Positions 24,645 through 36,419 of a stretch of DNA of 64,000 bases are shown here, in pieces (the first letter of the stretch is position 1; every line of letters begins with the position of its first letter). The position numbers were made by a program, and so were the translations under genes. Source of the stretch: Morinoia aosen (lineage: Eukaryota > Arthropoda > Malacostraca > Amphipoda > Talitridae). A model generated the notes under the pieces. It searched no databases. It saw only the letters and a program-made list of their open reading frames with translations, and was not told where the DNA came from. The DNA is taken from assembly GCA_030386875.1 (NCBI GenBank), contig CM059560.1, forward strand, positions 43,442,757-43,506,756, given 5' to 3'.

Positions 24645-25929
24645 TTGTGCGCTGTAGAGATACCTCGTGTACTCCTTTGTACGCTGTAGAGATACCTTCT
24701 GTACTCATTTGTACGTTGTAGAGATATTTCCTGTACTCCTTTGTGCGCTGTAGAGATACCTTCTGTACTCCTTTGTGCGCTGTAGAGATACCTTCTGTAC
24801 TCCTTTGTGCGCTGTAGAGATACCTTCTGTACTCCTTTGTGCGCTGTAGAGATACCTTCTGTACTCCTTTGTGCGCTGTAGAGATACCTTCTGTACTCCT
24901 TTGTGCGCTGTAGAGATACCTTCTGTACTCCTTTGTGCGCTGTAGAGATACCTTCTGTACTCTTTTGTACGCTGTAGAGATACCTTCTGTACTCCTTTGT
25001 TCGCTGTAGAGATACCTTCTGTACTCCTTTGTACGCTGTAGAGATACCTACTGTACTCCTTTGTACGTTCTAGAGATATTTCCTGTACTCCTTTGTGCGC
25101 TGTAGAGATACCTTCTGTACTCCTTTGTGCGCTGTAGAGATACCTTCTGTACTCCTTTGTGCGCTGTAGAGATACCTTCTGTACTCCTTTGTACGCTGTA
25201 GAGATACCTTCTGTACTCCTTTGTGCGCTGTAGAGATACCTTCTGTACTCATTTGTGCGCTGTAGAGATACCTTCTGTACTCCTTTGTACGCTGTAGAGA
25301 TACCTCGTGTACTCCTTTGTACGTTCTAGAGATATTTCCTGTACTCCTTTGTGCGCTGTAGAGATACCTTCTGTACTCCTTTGTGTGCTGTAGAGATACC
25401 TTCTGTACTCCTTTGTGCGCTGTAGAGATACCTTCTGTACTTCTTTGTACGCTGTAGAGATACCTCGTGTACCCCTTTGTACGTTCTAGAGATATTTCCT
25501 GTACTCCTTTGTGCGCTGTAGAGATTCCTTCTGTACTCCTTTGTGCGCTGTAGAGATACCTTCTGTACTCCTTTGTGCGCTGTAGAGATACCTTCTGTAC
25601 TCCTTTGTACGCTGTCGAGATACCTTCTGTACTCCTTTGTGCGCTGTAGAGATACCTTCTGTACTCTTTTGTACGCTGTAGAGATACCTCGTGTACTCCT
25701 TTGTACGTTCTAGAGATATTTCCTGTACTCCTTTTTGCGCTGTAGAGATACCTTCTGTACTCCTTTGTGCGCTGTAGAGATACCTTCTGTACTCCTTTGT
25801 GCGCTGTAGAGATACCTTCTGTACTCCTTTGTACGCTGTAGAGATACCTTCTGTACTCCTTTGTGCGCTGTAGAGATACCTTCTGTACTCCTTTGTACGC
25901 TGTAGAGATACCTCGTGTACTCCTTTGTA

Positions 25930-27040
25930 CGTTCTAGAGATTTTTCCTGTACTCCTTTGTGCGCTTTAGAGATACCTTCTGTACTCCTTTGTGCGCTGTA
26001 GAGATACCTTCTGTACTCCTTTGTGCGCTGTAGAGATACCTTCTGTACTCCTTTTTACGCTGTAGAGATACCTTCTGTACTCCTTTGTGCGCTGTAGAGA
26101 TACCGTCTGTACTCCTTTGTACGCTGTAGAGATACCTCGTGTACTCCTTTGTACGTTCTAGAGATATTTCCTGTACTCCTTTGTGCGCTGTAGAGATACC
26201 TTCTGTACTCCTTTGTGCGCTGTAGAGATACCTATTGTACTCCTTTGTGCGCTGTAGAGATACCTTCTGTACTCCTTTGTGCGCTGTAAAGATACCTTCT
26301 GTACTCCTTTGTACGTTCTAGAGATATTTCCTGTACTCCTTTGTGCGCTGTAGAGATACCTTCTGTACTCCTTTGTACGCTGTAGAGATACCTCGTGTAC
26401 TCCTTTGTACGTTCTAGAGATATTTCCTGTACTCCTTTGTGCACTGTAGAGATACCTTCTGTACTCCTTTTTGCGCTGTAGAGATACCTTCTGTACTCCT
26501 TTGTGCGCTGTAGAGATACCTTCTGTACTCCTTTGTACGCTGGAGAGATACCTCGTGTACTCCTTTGTACGTTCTAGAGATATTTCCTGTACTCCTTTGT
26601 GCGCTGTAGAGATACCTTCTGTACTCCTTTGTGCGCTGTAGAGATACCTTCTGTACTCCTTTGTGCGCTGTAGAGATACCTTCTGTACTCCTTTGTACGC
26701 TGTAGAGATACCTTCTGTACTCCTTTGTGCGCTGTAGAGATACCTTTTGTACTCCTTTGTACGCTGTAGAGATACCTCGTGTACTCCTTTGTACGTTCTA
26801 GAGATATTTCCTGTACTTCTTTGTGCGCTGTAGAGATACCTTTGTACTCCTTTGTGCGCTGTAGAGATACCTTCTGTACTCCTTTGTGCGCTGTAGAGAT
26901 ACCTTCTGTACTCCTTTGTACGCTGTAGAGATACCTTCTGTACTCCTTTGTGCGCTGTAGAGATACCTTCTGTACTCCTTTGTACGCTGTAGAGATACCT
27001 CGTGTACTCCTGTGTACGTTCTAGAGATATTTCCTGTACT
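25930..27040. repeat. ~1.1-kb segment shared with 31080-32190 (161-monomer displacement)
   Basis: Markers CTTTTTACG (about 26,052), ACCGTCTG (about 26,104), TACCTATTG (26,231), CTGTAAAG (26,287), GTGCACTGTAG (about 26,442) and CTGGAGAG (about 26,541) recur in the same order 5,151-5,152 bases downstream. The 1-base deletion near 26,842 is absent from the partner near 31,992. The segment also appears in the second 11-kb copy. Confidence 0.84.
26821..26851. repeat. 31-bp monomer with a 1-base deletion
   Basis: TACCTTTGTACTCC replaces TACCTTCTGTACTCC, a single base lost near 26,842. The identical deletion occurs at 37,828-37,858, exactly 11,007 bases on, and is strong evidence that the 11-kb copies share descent. 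Confidence 0.93.
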
Positions 27041-28579
27041 CCTTTGTGCGCTGTAGAGATACCTTCTGTACTCCTTTGTGCGCTGTAGAGATACCTTCTG
27101 TACTCCTTTGTGCGCTGTAGAGATACCTTCTGTACTCCTTTGTACGCTGTAGAGATACCTTCTGTACTCCTTTGTGCGCTGTAGAGATACCTTCTGTACT
27201 CCTTTGTACGCTGTAGAGATACCTCGTGTACTCCTTTGTACGTTCTAGAGATATTTCCTGTACTCCTTTGTGCGCTGTAGAGATACCTTCTGTTCTCCTT
27301 TGTGCGCTGTAGAGATACCTTCTGTACTCCTTTGTGCGCTGTAGAGATACCTTCTGTACTCCTTTGTGCGCTGTAGAGATACCTTCTGTACTCCTTTGTG
27401 CGCTGTAGAGATACCTTCTGCACTCCTTTGTGCGCTGTTGAGATACCTCGTGTACTCCTTTGTACGCTGTAGAGATACCTTCTGTACTCCTTTGTACGCT
27501 GTAGAGATACCTCGTGTACTCCTTTGTGCGCTTTAGAGATACCTTCTGTACTCCTTTGTACGCTGTAGAGATACCTCGTGTACTCCTTTGTACGTTCTAG
27601 AGATATTTCCTGTACTCCTTTGTGCGCTGTAGAGATACCTTCTGTACTCCTTTGTGCGCTGTAGAGATACCTTCTGTACTCCTTTGTGCGCTGTAGAGAT
27701 ACCTTCTGTACTCCTTTGTGCGCTGTAGAGATACCTTCTGTACTCCTTTGTGCGCTGTAGAGATACCTTCTGTACTCCTTTGTGCGCTGTAGAGATACCT
27801 TCTGTACTCCTTTGTGCGCTGTAGAGATACCTTCTGTACTCCTTTGTGCGCTGTAGAGATACCTTCTGTACTCCTTTGTGCGCTGTAGAGATACCTCGTT
27901 TACTCCTTTGTACGCTGTAGAGATACCTTCTGTACTCCTTTGTGCGCTGTAGAGATACCTTCTGTACTCCTTTGTGCGCTGTAGAGATACCTTCTGTACT
28001 CCTTTGTGCGCTGTAGAGATACCTTGTGTACTCCTATGTACGTTCTAGAGATATTTCCTGTACTCCTTTGTGCGCTGTAGAGATACCTTCTGTACTCCTT
28101 TGTGCGCTGTAGAGATACCTTCTGTACTCCTTTGTGCGCTGTAGAGATATCTTCTGTACTCCTTTGTGCGCTGTAGAGATACCTTCTGTACTCCTTTGTG
28201 CACTGTAGAGATACCTTCTGTACTCCTTTGTACGTTGTAGAGATACCTTGTGTACTCTTTTGTACGTTCTAGAGATATTTCCTGTACTCCTTTGTGCGCT
28301 GTAGAGATACCTTCTGTACTCCTTTGTGCACTGTAGAGATACCTTCTGTACTCCTTTGTGCGCTGTAGAGATACCTTCTGTACTCCTTTGTGCGCTGTAG
28401 AGATACCTCGTGTACTCCTTTGTACGCTGTAGAGATACCTTCTGTACTCCTTTGTGCGATGTAGAGATACCTTCTGTACTCCTCTGTGCGCTGTAGAGAT
28501 ACCTCGTGTACTCCTTTGTGCGCTGTAGAGATACCTTCTGTACTCCTTTGTGCGCTGTATAGATACCTTCTGTACTCCT

Positions 28580-30580
28580 TTGTACGCTGTAGAGATACCT
28601 CGTGTACTCCTTTGTACGTTCTAGAGATATTTCCTGTACTCCTTTGTGCGCTGTAGAGATACCTTCTGTACTCCTTTGTGCGCTGTAGAGATACCTTCTG
28701 TACTCCTTTGTGCGCTGTAGAGATACCTTCTGTACTCCTTTGTGCGCTGTAGAGATACCTTCTGTACTCCTTTGTGCGCTGTAGAGATACCTTCTGTACT
28801 CCTTTGTGCGCTGTAGAGATACCTTCTGTACTCCTTTGTGCGCTGTAGAGATACCTCGTGTACTCCTTTGTACGTTCTAGAGATATTTCCTGTACTCCTT
28901 TGTGCGCTGTAGAGATACCTTCTGTACTCCTTTGTGCGCTGTAGAGATACCTTCTGTACTCCTTTGTGCGCTGTAGAGATACCTCGTGTACTCCTTTGTA
29001 CGTTCTAGAGATATTTCCTGTACTCCTTTGTGCGCTGTAGAGATACCTTCTGTACTCCTTTGTGTGCTGTAGAGATACCTTCTGTACTCCTTTGTGCACT
29101 GTAGAGATACCCTCTGTACTCCTTTGTACGCTGTAGAGATACCTTCTGTACTCCTTTGTACGCTGTAGAGATACCTCGTGTACTGCTTTGTACGTTCTAG
29201 AGACATTTCCTGTACTCCTTTGTGCGCTGTAGAGATACCTTCTGTACTCCTTTGTGCGCTGTAGAGATACTTTCTGTACTCCTTTGTGCGCTGTAGAGAT
29301 ACCTTCTGTACTCCTTTGTACGCTGTAGAGATACCTCGTGTACTCCTCTGTACGTTCTAGAGATATTTCCTGTACTCCTTTGTGCGCTGTAGAGACACCT
29401 TCTGTACTCCTTTGTGCGCTGTAGAGATACCTTCTGTACTCCTTCGTGCGCTGTAGAGATACCTTCTGTACTCCCTTGTGCGCTGTAGAGATACCTTCTG
29501 TACTCCTTTGTGCGCTGTAGAGATACCTTCTGTACTCCTTTGTGCGCTGTAGAGATACCTTCTGTACTCCTTTGTGTGCTGTAGAGATACCTCGTGTACT
29601 CCTTTGTACGCTGTAGAGATACCTTCTGTACTCCTTTGTACGCTGTAGAGATACCTCGTGTACTCCTTTGTACGTTCTAGAGATATTTCCTGTACTCCTT
29701 TGTGCGCTGTAGAGATACCTTCTGTACTCCTTTGTGCGCTGTAGAGATACCTTCTGTACTCCTTTGTGCGCTGTAGAGATACCTTCTGTACTCCTTTGTG
29801 CGCTGTAGAGATACCTTCTGTACTCCTTTGTGCGCTGTAGAGATACCTTCTGTACTCCTTTGTGCGCTGTAGAGATACCTTCTGTACTCCTTTGTGCGCT
29901 GTAGAGATACCTCGCGTACTCCTTTGTACGTTCTAGAGATATTTCCTGTACTCCTTTGTGCGCTGTAGAGATACCTTCTGTACTCCTTTGTGCGCTGTAG
30001 AGATACCTTCTGTACTCCTTTGTGCGCTGTAGAGATACCTCGTGTACTCCTTTGTACGTTCTAGAGATATTTCCTGTACTCCTTTGTGCGCTGTAGAGAT
30101 ACCTTCTGTACTCCTTTGTGTGCTGTAGAGATACCTTCTGTACTCCTTTGTGCACTGTAGAGATACCTTCTGTACTCCTTTGTACGCTGTAGAGATACCT
30201 TCTGTACTCCTTTGTACGCTGTGGAGATACCTCGTGTACTGCTTTGTACGTTCTAGAGACATTTCCTGTACTCCTTTGTGCGCTGTAGAGATACCTTCTG
30301 TACTCCTTTGTGCGCTGTAGAGATACTTTCTGTACTCCTTTGTGCGCTGTAGAGATACCTTCTGTACTCCTTTGTACGCTGTAGAGATACCTCGTGTACT
30401 CCTCTGTACGTTCTAGAGATATTTCCTGTACTCCTTTGTGCGCTGTAGAGACACCTTCTGTACTCCTTTGTGCGCTGTAGAGATACCTTCTGTACTCCTT
30501 CGTGCGCTGAAGAGATACCTTCTGTACTCCCTTGTGCGCTGTAGAGATACCTTCTGTATTCCTTTGTGCGCTGTAGAGAT
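28580..30580. repeat. 33-monomer (1,056-bp) tandem duplication
   Basis: Copies are 28,580-29,635 and 29,636 to about 30,580. Shared markers at 1,056-bp spacing are GTGTGCTG then GTGCACTG (29,060-29,100), TACTGCTTTG with AGACATTTCC (about 29,183), GATACTTTCTG (about 29,269), TCCTCTGTACG (29,345), GAGACACC, TCCTTCGTGCG and CTCCCTTGTG. Differences include TACCCTCTG only in copy 1, and CTGTGGAG and GCGCTGAAG only in copy 2. Repeated at 39,587-41,587 in the second 11-kb copy. Confidence 0.88.
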
Positions 30581-31079
30581 ACCTCGTGTACTCCTTTGTA
30601 CGTTCTAGAGATATTTCCTGTACTCCTTTGTGCGCTGCAGAGATACCTTCTGTACTCCTTTGTGCGCTGTAGAGATACCTTCTGTACTCCTTTGTGCGCT
30701 GTAGAGATACCTCGTGTACTCCTTTGTACGTTCTAGAGATATTTCCTGTACTCCTTTGTGCGCTGTAGAGATACCTTCTGTACTCCTTTGTGCGCTGTAG
30801 AGATACCTTCTGTACTCCTTTGTGCGCTGTAGAGATACCTACTGTACTCCTTTGTACGCTGTAGAGATACCTTCTGTACTCCTTTGTACGCTGTAGAGAT
30901 ACCTCGTGTACTCCTTTGTACGTTCTAGAGATATTTCCTGTACTCCTTTGTGCGCTGTAGAGATACCTTCTGTACTCCTTTGTGCGCTGTAGAGATACCT
31001 TCTGTACTCCTTTGTGCGCTGTAGAGATACCTTCTGTACTCCTTTGTACGATGTAGAGATACCTCGTGTACTCCTTTGT

Positions 31080-32190
31080 ACGTTCTAGAGATATTTCCTG
31101 TACTCCTTTGTGCGCTTTAGAGATACCTTCTGTACTCCTTTGTGCGCTGTAGAGATACCTTCTGTACTCCTTTGTGCGCTGTAGAGATACCTTCTGTACT
31201 CCTTTTTACGCTGTAGAGATACCTTCTGTACTCCTTTGTGCGCTGTAGAGATACCGTCTGTACTCCTTTGTACGCTGTAGAGATACCTCGTGTACTCCTT
31301 TGTACGTTCTAGAGATATTTCCTGTACTCCTTTGTGCGCTGTAGAGATACCTTCTGTACTCCTTTGTGCGCTGTAGAGATACCTATTGTACTCCTTTGTG
31401 CGCTGTAGAGATACCTTCTGTACTCCTTTGTGCGCTGTAAAGATACCTTCTGTACTCCTTTGTACGTTCTAGAGATATTTCCTGTACTCCTTTGTGCGCT
31501 GTAGAGATACCTTCTGTACTCCTTTGTACGCTGTAGAGATACCTCGTGTACTCCTTTGTACGTTCTAGAGATATTTCCTGTACTCCTTTGTGCACTGTAG
31601 AGATACCTTCTGTACTCCTTTTTGCGCTGTAGAGATACCTTCTGTACTCCTTTGTGCGCTGTAGAGATACCTTCTGTACTCCTTTGTACGCTGGAGAGAT
31701 ACCTCGTGTACTCCTTTGTACGTTCTAGAGATATTTCCTGTACTCCTTTGTGCGCTGTAGAGATACCTTCTGTACTCCTTTGTGCGCTGTAGAGATACCT
31801 TCTGTACTCCTTTGTGCGCTGTAGAGATACCTTCTGTACTCCTTTGTACGCTGTAGAGATACCTTCTGTACTCCTTTGTGCGCTGTAGAGATACCTTTTG
31901 TACTCCTTTGTACGCTGTAGAGATACCTCGTGTACTCCTTTGTACGTTCTAGAGATATTTCCTGTACTCCTTTGTGCGCTGTAGAGATACCTTCTGTACT
32001 CCTTTGTGCGCTGTAGAGATACCTTCTGTACTCCTTTGTGCGCTGTAGAGATACCTTCTGTAGTCCTTTGTACGCTGTAGAGATACCTTCTGTACTCCTT
32101 TGTGCGCTGTAGAGATACCTTCTGTACTCCTTTGTACGCTGTAGAGATACCTCGTGTACTCCTCTGTACGTTCTAGAGATATTTCCTGTA
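31080..32190. repeat. Partner of 25930-27040
   Basis: This carries the same marker order as 25,930-27,040. The C that opens it has ATATTTCC where the earlier copy has ATTTTTCC, and TTCTGTAGTCC occurs only here (about 32,060) and in the second 11-kb copy. Confidence 0.83.
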
Positions 32191-35100
32191 CTCCTTTGTG
32201 CGCTGTAAAGATACCTTCTGTACTCCTTTGTGCGCTGTAGAGATACCTTCTGTACTCCTTTGTGCGCTGTACAGATACCTTCTGTACTCCTTTGTGCGCT
32301 GTAGAGATACCTTCTGTACTCCTTTGTGCGCTGTAGAGATACCTTCTGTACTCCTTTGTGCGCTGTAGAGATACCTTCTGTACTCCTTTGTGCGCTGTAG
32401 AGATACCTTCTGTACTCCTTTGTGCGCTGTAGAGATACCTTCTGTACTCCTTTGTGCGCTGTAGAGATACCTTCTGTACTCCTTTGTACGCTGTAGAGAT
32501 ACCTCGTGTACTCCTTTGTACGTTCTAGAGATATTTCCTGTACTCCTTTGTGCGCTGTAGAGATACCTTCTGTACTCCTTTGTGCGCTGTAGAGATACCT
32601 TCTGTACTCCTTTGTGCGCTGTAGAGATACCTTCTGTACTCCTTTGTGCGCTGTAGAGATACCTTCTGTACTCCTTTGTGCGCTGTAGAGATACCTTCTG
32701 TACTCCTTTGTGCGCTGTAGAGATACCTTCTGTACTCCTTTGTGCGCTGTAGAGATACCTCGTGTACTCCTTTGTACGCTGTAGAGGTACCTTCTGTACT
32801 CCTTTGTGCGCTGTAGAGATACCTTCTGTACTTCTTTGTACGCTGTAGAGATACCTCGTGTACTCCTTTGTACGTTCTAGAGATATTTCCTGTACTCCTT
32901 TGTGCGCTGTAGAGATACCTTCTGTACTCCTTTGTGCGCTGTAGAGATACCTTCTGTACTCCTTTGTGCGCTGTAGAGATACCTTCTGTACTCCTTTGTG
33001 CGCTGTAGAGATACCTTCTGTACTCCTTTGTGCGCTGTAGAGATACCTCGTGTACTCCTTGGTACGCTGTAGAGATACCTTCTGTACTCCTTTGTACGCT
33101 GTAGAGATACCTCGTGTACTCCTTTGTGCGCTGTAGAGATACCTTCTGTACTCCTTTGTACGCTGTAGAGATACCTCGTGTACGTCTTTGTGCGCTGTAG
33201 AGATACCTTCTGTACTCCTTTGTACGCTGTAGAGATACCTCGTGTACTCCTTTGTACGTTCTAGAGATATTTCCTGTACTCCTTTGTGCGCTGTAGAGAT
33301 ACCTTCTGTACTCCTTTGTGCGCTGTAGAGATACCTTCTGTACTCCTTTGTGCGCTGTAGAGATACCTTCTGTACTCCTTTGTGCGCTGTAGAGATACCT
33401 TCTGTACTCCTTTGTGCGCTGTAGAGATACCTTCTGTACTCCTTTGTGCGCTGTAGAGATACCATCTGTACTCCTTTGTGCGCTGTAGAGATACCTTCTG
33501 TACTCCTTTGTGCGCTGTAGAGATACATTCTGTACTCCTTTGTGCGCTGTAGAGATACCTCGTGTACTCCTTTGTACGCTGTAGAGATACCTCGTGTACT
33601 CTTTTGTACGCTGTAGAGATACCTTCTGTCCTCCTTTGTACGCTGTAGAGATACCTCGTGTACTCCTTTGTACGTTCTAGAGATATTTCCTGTACTCCTT
33701 TGTGCGCTGTAGAAATACCTTCTGTACTCCTTTGTGCGCTGTAGAGATACCTTCCGTACTCCTTTGTGCGCTGTAGAGATACCTTCTGTACTCCTTTGTA
33801 CGCTGTAGAGATACCTTCTGTACTCCTTTGTACGCTGTAGAGATACCTCGTGTACTCCTTTGTACGTTCTAGAGAAATTTCCTGTACTCCTTTGTGCGCT
33901 GTAGAGATACCTTCTGTACTCCTTTGTACGCTGTAGAGATACCTTCTGTACTCCTTTGTACGCTGTAGAGATACCTCGTGTACTCCTTTGTACGTTCTAG
34001 AGAAATTTCCTGTACTCCTTTGTGCGCTGTAGAGATACCTTCTGTACTCCTTTGTACGCTGTAGAGATACCTCGTGTACTCCTTTGTACGTTCTAGAGAT
34101 ATTTCCTGTACTCCTTTGTGCGCTGTAAAGATACCTTCTGTACTCCTTTGTGCGCTGTAGAGATACCTTCTGTACTCCTTTGTGCGCTGTACAGATACCT
34201 TCTGTACTCCTTTGTGCGCTGTAGAGATACCTTCTGTACTCCTTTGTGCGCTGTAGAGATACCTTCTGTACTCCTTTGTGCGCTGTAGAGATACCTTCTG
34301 TACTCCTTTGTGCGCTGTAGAGATACCTTCTGTACTCCTTTGTGCGCTGTAGAGATACCTTCTGTACTCCTTTGTGCGCTGTAGAGATACCTTCTGTACT
34401 CCTTTGTACGCTGTAGAGATACCTCGTGTACTCCTTTGTACGTTCTAGAGATATTTCCTGTACTCCTTTGTGCGCTGTAGAGATACCTTCTGTACTCCTT
34501 TGTGCGCTGTAGAGATACCTTCTGTACTCCTTTGTGCGCTGTAGAGATACCTTCTGTACTCCTTTGTGCGCTGTAGAGATACCTTCTGTACTCCTTTGTG
34601 CGCTGTAGAGATACCTTCTGTACTCCTTTGTGCGCTGTAGAGATACCTTCTGTACTCCTTTGTGCGCTGTAGAGATACCTCGTGTACTCCTTTGTACGCT
34701 GTAGAGGTACCTTCTGTACTCCTTTGTGCGCTGTAGAGATACCTTCTGTACTCCTTTGTACGCTGTAGAGATACCTCGTGTACTCCTTTGTACGTTCTAG
34801 AGATATTTCCTGTACTCCTTTGTGCGCTGTAGAGATAGCTTCTGTACTCCTTTGTGCGCTGTAGAGATACCTTCTGTATTCCTTTGTGCGCTGTAGAGAT
34901 ACCTTCTGTACTCCTTTGTGCGCTGTAGAGATACCTTCTGTACTCCTTTGTGCGCTGTAGAGATACCTCGTGTACTCCTTTGTACGCTGTAGAGATACCT
35001 TCTGTACTCCTTTGTACGCTGTAGAGATACCTCGTGTACTCCTTTGTGCGCTGTAGAGATACCTTCTGTACTCCTTTGTACGCTGTAGAGATACCTCGTG

Positions 35101-35510
35101 TACGTCTTTGTGCGCTGTAGAGATACCTTCTGTACTCCTTTGTACGCTGTAGAGATACCTCGTGTACTCCTTTGTACGTTCTAGAGATATTTCCTGTACT
35201 CCTTTGTGCGCTGTAGAGATACCTTCTGTACTCCTTTGTGCGCTGTAGAGATACCTTCTGTACTCCTTTGTGCGCTGTAGAGATACCTTCTGTACTCCTT
35301 TGTGCGCTGTAGAGATACCTTCTGTACTCCTTTGTGCGCTGTAGAGATACCTTCTGTACTCCTTTGTGCGCTGTAGAGATACCATCTGTACTCCTTTGTG
35401 CGCTGTAGAGATACCTTCTGTACTCCTTTGTGCGCTGTAGAGATACCTTCTGTACTCCTTTGTGCGCTGTAGAGATACCTCGTGTACTCCTTTGTACGCT
35501 GTAGAGATAC
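32100..35510. repeat. 60-monomer (1,920-bp) period duplication
   Basis: About 32,100-33,590 is repeated at 34,020-35,510. Shared markers are CTGTAAAG (32,205 and 34,125), CTGTACAG (about 32,270 and 34,190), TAGAGGTACC (about 32,785 and 34,705), GTGTACGTCTTTG (about 33,180 and 35,100) and TACCATCTG (about 33,462 and 35,382). Copies differ at several bases (for example TCCTTGGTACG only near 33,058, and GATAGCTTC and TGTATTCC only near 34,837-34,880). The ~430-bp spacer holds two AAATTT class C monomers, at 33,860 and 33,988. Confidence 0.87.
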
Positions 35511-36387
35511 CTTCTGTACTCCTTTGTGCGCTGTAGAGATACCTTCTGTTCTCCTTTGTGCGCTGTAGAGATACCTTCTGTACTCCTTTGTGCGCTGTAG
35601 AGATACCTTCTGTACTCCTTTGTGCGCTGTAGAGATACCTTCTGTACTTCTTTGTGCGCTGTAGAGATACCTTCTGTACTCCTTTGTGCGCTGTAGAGAT
35701 ACCTCGTGTACTCCTTTGTACGCTGTAGAGATACCTTCTGTACTCCTTTGTGCGCTGTAGAGATACCTTCTGTACTCCTTTGTGCGCTGTAGAGATACCT
35801 TCTGTACTCCTTTGTGCGCTGTAGAGATACCTTCTGTACTCCTTTGTGCGCTGTAGAGATACCTTCTGTACTCCTTTGTGCGCTGTAGAGATACCTTCTG
35901 TACTCCTTTGTGCGCTGTAGAGATACCTCGTGTACTCCTTTGTACGCTGTAGAGATACCTTCTGTCCTCCTTTGTACGCTGTAGAGATACCTCGTGTACT
36001 CCTTTGTACGTTCTAGAGATATTTCCTGTACTCCTTTGTGCGCTGTAGAAATACCTTCTGTACTCCTTTGTGCGCTGTAGAGATACCTTCCGTACTCCTT
36101 TGTGCGCTGTAGGGATACCTTCTGTACTCCTTTGTACGCTGTAGAGATACCTTCTGTACTCCTTTGTACGCTGTAGAGATACCTCGTGTACTCCTTTGTA
36201 CGTTCTAGAGAAATTTCCTGTACTCCTTTGTGCGCTGTAGAGATACCTTCTGTACTCCTTTGTACGCTGTAGAGATACATTCTGTACTCCTTTGTACGCT
36301 GTAGAGATACCTCGTGTACTCCTTTGTACGTTCTAGAGAAATTTCCTGTACTCCTTTGTGCGCTGTAGAGATACCTTCTGTACTCCT

Positions 36388-36419
36388 CTGTACGCTGTAG
36401 AGATACCTTCTGTACTCCT
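36388..36419. repeat. Hybrid monomer at the junction of the 11-kb copies
   Basis: The left end (CTGTACGCTG) matches the monomer at 47,395, which closes copy 2. The right part (ATACCTTCTG) matches the monomer at 25,381, which opens copy 1. Both parents are in the same register, so the exchange lies between monomer positions 6 and 22, about 36,394-36,409. This is what in-register unequal crossing over, or insertion of an excised circle by homology, would leave. Confidence 0.85.

Larger units (their letters stand above)
25387..36393. repeat. 11,007-bp tandem duplication, copy 1 (344 monomers)
   Basis: Everything from about 25,387 to 36,393 is repeated immediately downstream at a displacement of 11,007 bases, which is 344 x 32 minus the one base lost near 26,842 (also missing in copy 2). 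I found only two substitutions between copies: T at 31,293 against G at 42,300, and T at 36,160 against C at 47,167. Left of 25,387 the flanks differ: the monomer at 25,381 begins TTGTGTGCTG, while 36,388 begins CTGTACGCTG. Confidence 0.93.

Noticed and set aside
28269..30155. 628-codon minus-strand open frame (copy at 39,276-41,162), which could be read as a giant repetitive protein
   Set aside because: The 32-residue period is forced by a 32-bp DNA repeat read through three phases. Most of the long frames stop at the same RKYL-TAG of a class C monomer, start codons arise from chance variants such as TACTCAT, frames overlap each other in different phases, and there is no flanking unique sequence, promoter or splice context.
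34445..36280. 611-codon minus-strand open frame overlapping another frame at 34,093-35,385 (copies at 45,452-47,287 and 45,100-46,392)
   Set aside because: Two long overlapping frames with the same repeat motif in different phases are what a stop-free satellite gives. Substitutions show no preference that I can see for silent positions.
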